In this document: piece by piece, positions 27,619 to 34,374 of the stretch
Numbering within the stretch: position 1 is the stretch's first letter
Layout of the letters: the number at the start of each line of letters is the position of its first letter
DNA from: JBGTLA01 sp041744375
Lineage (GTDB): Bacteria > Actinomycetota > Acidimicrobiia > Spongiisociales > ZC4RG35
DNA length: 38,812 nucleotides
Assembly (NCBI GenBank): GCA_041744375.1
Contig: JBGTLA010000047.1
Span: 1-38,812 of the forward strand
Direction of reading: 5' to 3'
The notes under the pieces: model-generated
The model's input: only the letters and a program-made list of their open reading frames with translations
Databases searched by the model: none
What the model was told of the DNA's origin: nothing
Made by a program: the position numbers and the translations under genes

Positions 27619-28704
27619 TCAGCACCCTCCAGAAGCCCTTTCGATTGTCGACGAGACATTGATACCGTCGACCATCCCGTCGTTCGTTCCATCGGCCACC
27701 GCTTGCGCCAAGTCTTGGTCGATGAAGACGACATCAATTGGTACGTTGCCTCCGTCGACCGGTTGATTCCTGGCAACCCGCACCGCCGCTTCCATTCCTA
27801 GATATCCCGCTTCGTACAAAGGCAGGAACACTGTAGCGGACTGGTTTCCCTCAAGAATGTTGGCGAGACCTTCACAAGTGCCACCCATAGCTGCCAACGG
27901 TGTTGCCTTGTAACCCAACTCATTGATGGCGTCGATCGTCGCCGCGGCGATGATGTCATGCATGGCAATGATTGCATCGACGTCCGGGTGTGCTGTTAGC
28001 ACGGTCCGAGCCGCATCAACTGCAGCAGCCCGGTCCCAGTTAGTCGGCGGCGAGATTACCACTTCGATATCGAGGCCGCTCTCCGCAATTACCTCGTCGA
28101 TACCGTCGAAAGTATTCTGAATCCCCTGATCCGCTCGGTTAGCGTCGATGATTGCGATCTTGAGCGGCTGAGGGGATTGGTTAACAATCCACTCTCCGAG
28201 CAAGGATCCAACGAAAAGGTAATCAAACCCGAAAGTCATGGCATGTTCGCCAACGACATCCTGCCCTTCACCACCTCCACCTGCGCAATTGACTGAACAT
28301 ACGACAGGTATTCCGGCTTCATTTACGTCTGCAATCGCAGGAATAACGGCCTGGTTATCGATAGTGTTGTAGAGGAGGACATCTGCGCCAGCTGCAACCG
28401 TGTCTTCAATTCCTCTAACCAGGTCATCTGCACTGTTACTACCAACAACCTGCAAGTCAGCGCCGTATTCAGCAGCGGCAGCATCGACACCGTCCTTCAT
28501 CGCAATCATCAATTCGTTCTGCGAAAAGTCAGGCATAACCAACCCGACTAGGACATCATCAGCCATCGTGTCCTCAGGCGTGGTAACTACGCCTGAGGTA
28601 GTCGTAGTCCCCTCAGCCTCTGGGGAAGCACTTCCGCAGGCGACCATGAGCCACGCTACCCCCAAAAGGAGAACCACCTTCAGCTGTCGGCTTGGCACGA
28701 GCAT
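27619..28704 (-). CDS. Ribose-type ABC transporter substrate-binding lipoprotein
   Basis: The protein is about 361 residues from the ATG at 28704, which has GGAGGAA six bases upstream. It begins with a lipoprotein signal (VVLLLGVAWLMVAC) and a Ser/Thr/Glu-rich linker, followed by a type 1 periplasmic-binding fold: VLVGLVMPDFSQNELMIAM, GSNSADDLVRGIEDTVAAGAD, LLYNTIDNQAVIPAI, GIPVVCSVNC, IIDANRADQGIQNTFDGIDE and HPDVDAIIAMHD. An unusual SVNCAGGGGEG loop occupies part of the usual ligand-hinge region, so the ligand may not be a normal pentose. It is the first gene of the leftward operon with permease, ATPase and amidase. Confidence 0.88.
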   Translation of the reverse strand: MLVPSRQLKVVLLLGVAWLMVACGSASPEAEGTTTTSGVVTTPEDTMADDVLVGLVMPDFSQNELMIAMKDGVDAAAAEYGADLQVVGSNSADDLVRGIEDTVAAGADVLLYNTIDNQAVIPAIADVNEAGIPVVCSVNCAGGGGEGQDVVGEHAMTFGFDYLFVGSLLGEWIVNQSPQPLKIAIIDANRADQGIQNTFDGIDEVIAESGLDIEVVISPPTNWDRAAAVDAARTVLTAHPDVDAIIAMHDIIAAATIDAINELGYKATPLAAMGGTCEGLANILEGNQSATVFLPLYEAGYLGMEAAVRVARNQPVDGGNVPIDVVFIDQDLAQAVADGTNDGMVDGINVSSTIERASGGC

Positions 28705-28764
28705 GCAATTCCTCCCGGGAAGGGGGTGGCTCGTTGTAGCCACCCAAGGCATCTATCGTCGAGA

Positions 28765-28793
28765 TGTATAACATGTCACAAGCACCGAGTCAA
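28765..28793 (-). promoter_or_regulatory. Predicted strong promoter with TGTGACA element for the transporter operon
   Basis: On the leftward strand TTGACT (28788-28793), exactly 17 bases and TATACA (28765-28770) form the best sigma70-type promoter in the island. TTGTGACATG fills the spacer up to the -10 and shares the TGTGACA half site with the hyuA operator. The binding-protein ATG lies about 60 bases downstream. Confidence 0.6.
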
Positions 28794-29245
28794 GGGACGT
28801 CGTTCTCTCACACTCAGGTTCAAACCTGGCCAGACCGCAGCTGGGCGACCGAAGGAGCCCACAGCAGCCTGCCAGCTCCTCGCCCAGCAACTCATCAGCG
28901 CCGGTCATGGACGAAGGGCCGATCGGCGCGACTCACCGATCTAGCCCTCCGCAGAAGGGCTGTGCGGGACCTGCTTCCTAGCGTGCGGTAATGCTCCGGC
29001 GTTGAAGCAGACGGCACTTGAAAGCGAAGATCATGTTCGGCGTCACCTTCGATCTCGTGGTGATTCCCAATTGGTGGAACTGGAAGCCACCGCGAGGGAT
29101 CTCGCCCGACCGTGGGCTCAAGCCTTCAGGGACGAGCTGGAAGCAAGGGAACTTGGTGACCGCGCGACAAGCGCAATAGGTACATGTGGCGTAGGACCCC
29201 TCCCGGGGATGACACTTCTTCGGTCACACTCATAAACGGTCACTT
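28794..29245. other. Region without a recognised gene between transporter operon and defence remnant
   Basis: About 450 bases. A rightward frame at 29002-29235 reads in part LVELEATARDLARPWAQAF and looks helical, and another ends near 28990, but neither has a ribosome binding site or a known domain. They may be scraps of truncated genes at an internal island junction. Confidence 0.35.
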
Positions 29246-29449
29246 CTACTCGATCGCGAATTTGCCTCGAAGGCGATGGCGGCTGAACTCATCCGTGAGT
29301 CGAGCCACAGCATGGGGAGCATGAGCAACAGCATCGTCAACGAGGCCCCACAAGTCTTCCGTTAGGTCGGCCGTGGAGAGGGAACGAACCGCCAGAGGTA
29401 GGGTTCGCCACTTGAGGTGGGTGGCGTCCGCGATACGCGCACCGACGCG
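29246..29449 (-). pseudogene. C-terminal fragment of an unidentified protein joined to truncated herA
   Basis: In a different frame from the herA remnant, the leftward strand encodes a plausible protein tail: ARIADATHLKWRTLPLAV, DLTEDLWGLVDDAVAHAP, ARLTDEFSRHRLRGKFAIE and stop. It is open for about 67 codons back to a TGA at 29450-29452 and has no start codon of its own in a good setting. The composition is protein-like. It is probably the last part of another gene fused to the herA 5' end by deletion. I do not recognise the family. Confidence 0.4.
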
Positions 29450-29685
29450 TCAAAGGGAACCTCGGAGCGTGGCGCATGCTCGGGTGTCATCCGAATCGCC
29501 GTCACCACCGCGATGACGCGAGAGGAGCCAGCAACGATTGTTATGTAGGAGTTGATCGCGCCAACAGGGAGCACCCCGGCAGTTCCGGCCTTGACGAGGC
29601 TCGCCGCCGTAGGGTCGATCTCCACAACGACCCTCTCGCTCTCCACTGCAGCTACAGAGCCAATCCTGTGCGTGTTGTCAGCCAT
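29362..29685 (-). pseudogene. herA: Truncated HerA-type ATPase (HAS-barrel N-terminus only)
   Basis: The ATG overlaps the end of the SIR2 gene by eight bases. The first 80 or so residues are a HerA HAS-barrel: HRIGSVAAVESERVVVEID, GTAGVLPVGAINSYITIVAG, VIAVVTAIRMTP. A normal HerA continues for about 500 residues with Walker A, Walker B and a C-terminal helical part; here the frame loses family resemblance after about residue 85 and stops at 107. No motor domain is present anywhere nearby. In SIR2-HerA antiphage systems HerA is the required oligomeric partner of SIR2, so this locus should not be functional unless another herA complements it. Confidence 0.75.
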
Positions 29686-31012
29686 GCGGCCTTGGTCCGA
29701 GCGGCGGAGGTTGAGCCGCTGGCGGCAGAAGCGCCACGGCGAGGGCCGCCTTCAACTCCTCCCGCTCCAAGTCGCTCATCTCCGAGACGTCTGGGAGAAG
29801 GCCTGCTAGCTCGGTGAACTTCGCGTCGGGGCCGGTCAGTATCGAGATGCGGGGGTCTTGCACGTTCGACAGCCGACCGACGGGCGAGTCAGATCGGTCG
29901 ACGGGTTCGCCGGGCGTCACCGCTGTCAAGTCGTCGACGACCCCGAATGGGTCGGCAACGAACAACTGGAGGGTCGCGTTGTGAGACAACGCATCGAAGA
30001 TGATGCGGTTGATGTGCTCATCGGCGAACCCGCACCCGACGCTGAGCAGGACGCACTCTGGTTGGATCAGCGCGTGGCTGAACGATCGGAGGAAGTCCGA
30101 GTAGGGATGACCGAGGACATCTGCCTCCTTCATTGGCGTCGGGTAGATGACAGCAACCTCGTCTTTGGTCGGCGGTCCCCCGGTCTGGACAATGGTCGTC
30201 GTGCCGAGCGCCGCTGTGGTCTCGACACGCCAGGTCAGGCTGCCGTGGATCTTGTAGAGATGAATGACGTCGTGAACACGGCGGAGCGATCCAGAACCAC
30301 CTTCTGGCGCCGTGTAGAGGTCCTGCTCGTAGCTCGCCAGTTCGATGCGCCGGCGCACGCTGCCTACGAATCCGTCGAAGTATTGGATCCCGCACTCGTC
30401 AAGGTCGAAGTATTGGATCCCGCACTCGTCAAGAGAGCGTTCGATCACCGTGTCGTAGTTGGTCGTGAAGACCCGGGCGCGCGGCGCCTCAGGGCGTCTC
30501 GATGCGAGAAGTCGCCTGAAGAACTCACGATGCGCCAATAGAGGATCTTCGTCGAAGGGCGAGTCGAGCGGTGGGTCCTTGCGAGGCAGATCACACGCCC
30601 ATGCGAGTCCCAGGTTCACGGCGCGGAACAGACTGTCGAGCTGTTCGACCCTACATGTCGTGTCGGCGATCTCGACCTCCGTCAGGTGGAAGGCGCGCGC
30701 ATACGCACGTGCCGCGACGATCTGTCCGAGGAACGCCTCAAGATCGGTATCTGCGACAATCAGGTTCTCGATAAGCGACGTGACGTGATCAGTGATCTCG
30801 ACACCTGCACGATCAGCCATGCCGAGCACGACATTGGCGTCCACGGCTCGAATGCTGGGAGAGCCGAGGTGATACGAGGCTCCTGACCCGACCAGGACGC
30901 ACAGTTGGTGCACTTGGAGAAGATGGCCGAGCGCGTCGCGAAGGCGCCGACGACCGTCGACGTCGTCGGTCACGAATCGAAGTACGCTTCCGCTGACATA
31001 CAGGCTGTGCAT
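29678..31012 (-). CDS. SIR2-domain NADase of a SIR2-HerA defence pair
   Basis: The 444-residue protein has a SIR2-like NAD-binding fold: LCVLVGSGASYHLG early, VFTTNYDTVIERSL, LYKIHGSLTWRV (catalytic His) and LLSVGCGFADEHINRIIF. SIR2 proteins linked to HerA degrade NAD after phage infection and abort growth. The ATG at 31012 is chosen (GGGAG eight bases upstream); a GTG two codons earlier is possible. Residues around 194-213 contain LDECGIQYFD twice in a row from a 30-base duplication, inserted just after the NYD motif, which may disturb the fold. A truncated herA follows with an eight-base overlap. Confidence 0.82.
   Translation of the reverse strand: MHSLYVSGSVLRFVTDDVDGRRRLRDALGHLLQVHQLCVLVGSGASYHLGSPSIRAVDANVVLGMADRAGVEITDHVTSLIENLIVADTDLEAFLGQIVAARAYARAFHLTEVEIADTTCRVEQLDSLFRAVNLGLAWACDLPRKDPPLDSPFDEDPLLAHREFFRRLLASRRPEAPRARVFTTNYDTVIERSLDECGIQYFDLDECGIQYFDGFVGSVRRRIELASYEQDLYTAPEGGSGSLRRVHDVIHLYKIHGSLTWRVETTAALGTTTIVQTGGPPTKDEVAVIYPTPMKEADVLGHPYSDFLRSFSHALIQPECVLLSVGCGFADEHINRIIFDALSHNATLQLFVADPFGVVDDLTAVTPGEPVDRSDSPVGRLSNVQDPRISILTGPDAKFTELAGLLPDVSEMSDLEREELKAALAVALLPPAAQPPPLGPRPHG
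30374..30433. repeat. Perfect 30-bp tandem duplication inside the SIR2 gene
   Basis: Two identical 30-base units (30374-30403 and 30404-30433) repeat LDECGIQYFD in frame. Absolute identity between the units implies a recent event. It adds ten residues next to the NYD nucleotide-binding motif. Confidence 0.95.
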
Positions 31013-31471
31013 CGGCACGGCTCCCGAGGTCCTTGTTCCCCGGACCCTAGTTGCTGTGGAGAACCCGGAGGGGTGAACCGACGTAGGGTTGTGCGTCGCC
31101 GACGGTCGAGGCCAAGTGACCGCTCGTCAGGCCCGCCGATGACCCGTGACACGGGCGCTCGTCTTTGAGGCGCCTTCAGCCTGGATGGCGTTGGACCCCG
31201 CGCTCGCGAGGGACTCCTAGGAGCTCTTTTCGATGCCACCGAAACCCCGCCTGGGCGGGAGCTGTCTCCACCGATCGCCCAAGGTTGCTCAACGTTGGTT
31301 GAGTGATTTTTTCGCCCTCAAAAGTGTGCCAACTATGTGCCAAGAGTCCTGGTCACTCCTGGTCACCTATGGACACCTGGAGGCTTTCGGGTTTTCTGGC
31401 GGACAAAAACCCCACCCCGCCGATTCCCTTTGACAGAGCGGGTTTCCGGCTGGTAGCTTGGGATTTGTCGA
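31013..31471. other. Right island end without a gene, with short direct repeats
   Basis: About 450 bases lie between the SIR2 start and the right attachment site. No gene is supported. TGTGCCAA occurs at 31325 and 31336, and CTGGTCAC twice ten bases apart just after (about 31349-31366). CCCGCC-TG-GGCGGG forms a small hairpin near 31246-31260. The direct repeats beside the att core could be integrase arm sites. Confidence 0.4.
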
Positions 31472-31518
31472 GTGGAGGTGATCGGATTTGAACCGACGAC
31501 TTCTTCCGTGCGAGGGAA
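31472..31518 (-). repeat. Right attachment-site copy within tRNA-Ala (attR)
   Basis: Identical over 47 bases to 14373-14419. It supplies nucleotides 29-73 of the functional tRNA-Ala, so the incoming element restored the 3' part of the gene it entered. Confidence 0.92.
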
Positions 31519-31546
31519 GCGCTCTTCCGGGCTGAGCTACACCCCC
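31473..31546 (-). tRNA. tRNA-Ala (anticodon CGC)
   Basis: The leftward strand folds as a complete cloverleaf: acceptor GGGGGTG with CACCTCC, D stem GCTC/GAGC, anticodon stem CTTCC/GGAAG with loop CTCGCAC giving anticodon CGC, and T arm GTCGG-TTCAAAT-CCGAT. The G3-U70 wobble pair and A73, the main alanine identity elements, are present. The 3' CCA is not encoded. A TAGAAT box about nine bases before the 5' end could be part of its promoter. It is the integration target of the island. Confidence 0.95.
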
Positions 31547-31575
31547 GGAGACAACCATTCTAATGCCCAACGGCC

Positions 31576-32532
31576 TCACGATCGCTCGTATCGATCTCCC
31601 TGAGGAAGGGGTAGGGCATCGAGGGCGGCCAGGTCGGCGTCGGTGAGAGCAAGCGCGGCGGCCTGAGCGTTCTCCTCTACGTATCTCACGGATTTCGTGC
31701 CGGGAATGGGGATCAGCCGCACCGACTGGGCCAGGAGCCAGGCCAGCGCCACCTGGGCATTGGTAGCGGCGTGGCGGGCTGCCACCACGGCAATCCCTTC
31801 CACGATGGCTCGATTGGCCTCCATGGCTTCACTTTGAAATCGAGGGAGCTGGCTGCGGAAATCGGTTCGGCCGATCTGTGATGCGGTCAGCCGGCCGGTC
31901 AGATAGCCGCGTCCCAGCGGGGAATAGGGGAGAAACGCCACCCCGTTGGCTACACACCACGGCACCATGTCGTCGAGAGCCTCACGGGTCCACAACGACA
32001 ACTCCGATTGAACCGACGAGATGGGATGGACGGCCCGTGCTCTCTCGATGGTGGGCACGTCCACTTCCGAGAGGCCGATGGCCCGAACCTTGCCGGCCGC
32101 CACCAGTTCAGCCATCGCCCCCACGCTCTCCTCGACCGGAACCGTCGGATCGACACGGTGCAGCTGGTAGAGGTCGATCGACTCGACGGCCAACCGTCGG
32201 AGCGAGCGATCACACGACAACCGTATGTGTGAGGGCCGACCGTCGTGAACATAGGTGAGGGGGTCTTCTCCGGCCACGACCAACCCGACTTTGGTGGAGA
32301 GAATCGCCTCATCCCGACGACCGGAGATGGCTCGTCCGAGTAGCTCCTCGTTCCGGCCGTAACAGTCGGCGGTGTCCAGGAGAGTGACGCCCGAGTCGAG
32401 TGCCTTACCCACGACGCGCCCCGCCTCCTGGTCACCCACCGGTGTCCCGTACTCCCAGTTGAGGGGCATGGCCCCATACCCGATAGCTCCGACCTCGATT
32501 CCGCTGTCGCCCAGCGTCCGTTGAATCACCAT
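31576..32532 (-). CDS. Aldo/keto reductase
   Basis: This 318-residue NADPH-dependent (beta/alpha)8 oxidoreductase has the tetrad Asp and Tyr in LLDTADCYG, Lys in LSTKVGL and His in LYQLHRVDP, with cofactor-binding VRLIPIPGTKS near the end. The start motif VGAIGYGAMPLNW is usual for the AKR13-like yhdN/IolS branch. It reduces aldehydes or ketones; the physiological substrate is unknown. Its ATG overlaps the stop of the translin-family gene by seven bases, so it is the last gene of a long leftward series that ends just before tRNA-Ala. Confidence 0.88.
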   Translation of the reverse strand: MVIQRTLGDSGIEVGAIGYGAMPLNWEYGTPVGDQEAGRVVGKALDSGVTLLDTADCYGRNEELLGRAISGRRDEAILSTKVGLVVAGEDPLTYVHDGRPSHIRLSCDRSLRRLAVESIDLYQLHRVDPTVPVEESVGAMAELVAAGKVRAIGLSEVDVPTIERARAVHPISSVQSELSLWTREALDDMVPWCVANGVAFLPYSPLGRGYLTGRLTASQIGRTDFRSQLPRFQSEAMEANRAIVEGIAVVAARHAATNAQVALAWLLAQSVRLIPIPGTKSVRYVEENAQAAALALTDADLAALDALPLPQGDRYERS

Positions 32533-33137
32533 TCCTCCAGCCGGCGGCGGAGGCGCTCTTGAACGACGGTGGCCGTCAGATCGGCACGGGAACGCTCGGT
32601 GAGGGCGCGGGCGACGTCGGTGGTGCGTCGCAGACCGTGGGTCATGCCGTCGGGGTAATCGAGTTGGGCGAGCTGGTCGACGATCCCGTCCATCTCGTCC
32701 ATCATCGACCCCGCTGCGTCGAGGTCGCCCGCCCGAAGCAGGTCGAGTAGGCGCCTCCGTAGTTCCCCTACCGCCTCGCCCAGGCCATGGAGCCAGGGAA
32801 CCGGATCGATCCCGAGGGCGTCCGGCCCGGGCAGGGCTCGGCCCTGAAAGAGGGCTCGGGTGAGGTGAGCCTCGGCCAATTCCTTGACGCTGTCGGCAAC
32901 GAAGCCGGCATGCGTCAGGGCCGATTGGTCGGCGATCGCTGCGGCGATCTCTGCCCAGGCACTATCCGCCTCGGCCAGCTCGTGGTCGGCCGTCTCCCAT
33001 TCCCCTCGATGGAGGGCACGGATAGCGTTGGCCGAAGAGCGGACCACCACCCGACCGCGAGTTATTGCCGTCTCACGCGCCGCGAAACGATCGTCGAGCA
33101 CCGCACGGATGGCGTCGACGTTGGGGATAGTGGCCAC
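32526..33137 (-). CDS. Translin-family protein
   Basis: The 203-residue, almost wholly helical protein has the translin pattern: DDRFAARETAITRGRVVVRSSANAIRALHRGEW in successive parts, LAEADSAW, a middle GFVADSVKELAEAHLTRALF and late DYPDGMTHGLRRTTDVAR. Translin/TRAX proteins bind and cut RNA or single-stranded nucleic acid in eukaryotes and archaea; bacterial members are little studied. It lies eight bases after the GlpR-like gene and overlaps the aldo/keto reductase gene. Confidence 0.78.
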   Translation of the reverse strand: MATIPNVDAIRAVLDDRFAARETAITRGRVVVRSSANAIRALHRGEWETADHELAEADSAWAEIAAAIADQSALTHAGFVADSVKELAEAHLTRALFQGRALPGPDALGIDPVPWLHGLGEAVGELRRRLLDLLRAGDLDAAGSMMDEMDGIVDQLAQLDYPDGMTHGLRRTTDVARALTERSRADLTATVVQERLRRRLEEW

Positions 33138-33145
33138 TCAACGGC

Positions 33146-33586
33146 TCAGTTGGCGATGACCCGAACCTGGGTCTCCTGGCGTTCGGCCTGCCGCTCGGGT
33201 AGGTGCTCTTGGCTGACGCGAATGTCGCGCCGCTGCCGCAATTGGACGAGCACTGCGATGTACATGGCTAAGAGCACATCGACGGCGAGGTGCACCAGCA
33301 GCCAGTTGAGAGAATTCTGCCACCACGCCACCGTCAGCGTGAGGACGGCCAATCCCACCAGGGCGGCCAGGGCTCGCCGGCGACGGGCTCGAACGGTGAC
33401 CCGCGATGAGGCGGCGCTGGCAGAGTATTGGCGACGCTGCACATCGGCCATGAGTGAAGTCCAGCGGTCGAACTGTTCGGTCGAGCTGAGGGGGGCGTTG
33501 CGCCGATCGCCCATCAGCGAGGGCAGGAGATAGAAACCCCAGACGGCCGCGATCACCAGCAATGCGACGATGAGACTTGCTTGCAT
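33146..33586 (-). CDS. GlpR-like membrane protein next to MoeA/Glp
   Basis: The 146-residue protein begins with one membrane segment (SLIVALLVIAAVWGFYLLPSLMG), then a basic cytoplasmic stretch with RNAPLSSTEQFDRW and RRRRALAALVGL, two more hydrophobic segments and a polar Gln/Arg/Glu-rich tail. The N-terminal helix followed by a short MGDRR turn, and the position two genes from moeA, resemble actinobacterial GlpR, the membrane receptor of the gephyrin-like cell-division factor Glp described in corynebacteria. The similarity is judged by layout and the first 40 residues only, so the assignment is tentative. Confidence 0.5.
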   Translation of the reverse strand: MQASLIVALLVIAAVWGFYLLPSLMGDRRNAPLSSTEQFDRWTSLMADVQRRQYSASAASSRVTVRARRRRALAALVGLAVLTLTVAWWQNSLNWLLVHLAVDVLLAMYIAVLVQLRQRRDIRVSQEHLPERQAERQETQVRVIAN

Positions 33587-33630
33587 CTGTCTGCCTGACT
33601 CCCAACAGTTGCCTTCAGGTTAACTATCGA

Positions 33631-34374
33631 TCACCGTTCCGACAACGAGCGCGATGAACTCGCCTCCCAGCTGCCTGAGCGACCTCCTGTCTTCGAGAGT
33701 AGCCGGATCGGGCCGATCGTGACATTGCGCTCGACCCCTTTCACCATGTCGTAGAGGGCCAGGGCCGCCACCGTGACCGCGGTCAATGCTTCCATCTCCA
33801 CGCCGGTGCGGTCATTCGTTCCACATGCTGCCTCTATGCGGACGCCGTCGCCATGCCGCTCGACGCTCACCGTGGTGGAGGTGAGCGAGAGGGGATGCGC
33901 CAAGGGAATGAGCTCCGCCGTTCGTTTGGCTGCCATGATGCCCGCCAGGCGTACCGTGGCGGGCGCGTCTCCCTTGGGCAACTCTCCGGAGAAGAAGCGA
34001 TTGGCGAGCCCCGACGACATGGAAACGATCGCTTCGGCCACGGCCCGGCGCACCGTGACCTCCTTGTCCCCGACGTCGACCATGTGAACGTCACCCGACT
34101 CGGTGAGATGGGTCAGTTTCTCCTCCCCCTCCGCAGAGGCGCGGTGCGGCGGTGGACCCCTGGTGAGGCACGTCTCGCAGATCTTCACGTCCCCTTCACC
34201 GTGAAGTCGCCCGGCTTCGGGCAGGCTGCTGTCGCAATTCGAGCAAACCCCGTCGGCGTGGCCGAGCTGATGCGAGAAGGACAGGGCACACGACTCGCAG
34301 ACGACGACCCGCTCGTGGAAGATGAGCTCACCGACCGCATCGTGGGTACCACCACAGAAGTCGCACTGAGTCAT
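33631..34374 (-). CDS. moaC: Cyclic pyranopterin monophosphate synthase MoaC with double zinc-ribbon extension
   Basis: Residues 85 to about 240 are MoaC, which forms the pterin ring of the molybdenum cofactor: LTHLTESGDVHMVDVGDKE, GIMAAKRTAELIPLAHPL, NDRTGVEMEALTAVTVAAL and LYDMVKGVERN with the catalytic Asp and Lys. The usual LCHPL reads LAHPL; the cysteine is common but not catalytic. The first 70 residues carry four CxxC pairs (Cys4/7, 26/29, 44/47, 66/69), predicting two Cys4 zinc ribbons, which standard MoaC of about 160 residues lacks. The ATG overlaps the moeA stop by four bases, so they are coupled. Confidence 0.9.
   Translation of the reverse strand: MTQCDFCGGTHDAVGELIFHERVVVCESCALSFSHQLGHADGVCSNCDSSLPEAGRLHGEGDVKICETCLTRGPPPHRASAEGEEKLTHLTESGDVHMVDVGDKEVTVRRAVAEAIVSMSSGLANRFFSGELPKGDAPATVRLAGIMAAKRTAELIPLAHPLSLTSTTVSVERHGDGVRIEAACGTNDRTGVEMEALTAVTVAALALYDMVKGVERNVTIGPIRLLSKTGGRSGSWEASSSRSLSER

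Larger units (their letters stand above)
14373..31518. mobile_element. tRNA-Ala-integrated genomic island (about 17.1 kb)
   Basis: A perfect 47-bp direct repeat of the tRNA-Ala 3' end bounds this region, the hallmark of site-specific integration by a tyrosine recombinase. Inside, third codon positions are visibly less GC-rich than in both flanks, and the gene content (GntR-regulated catabolism, ABC uptake, SIR2-HerA remnant) is unrelated to the housekeeping genes outside. No integrase, excisionase, transposase or conjugation gene was found, so the element is probably immobilised, or mobilised in trans. The intact tRNA is regenerated at the right end. Confidence 0.88.

Noticed and set aside
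28726..29235. Short rightward frames between transporter and herA remnant
   Set aside because: No ribosome binding sites, no family motifs; ends look arbitrary. They could be gene scraps but cannot be supported.
30970..31239. Arg/Pro-rich leftward frame between SIR2 and attR
   Set aside because: Composition is that of random GC-rich DNA and it overlaps the SIR2 start; no domain seen.
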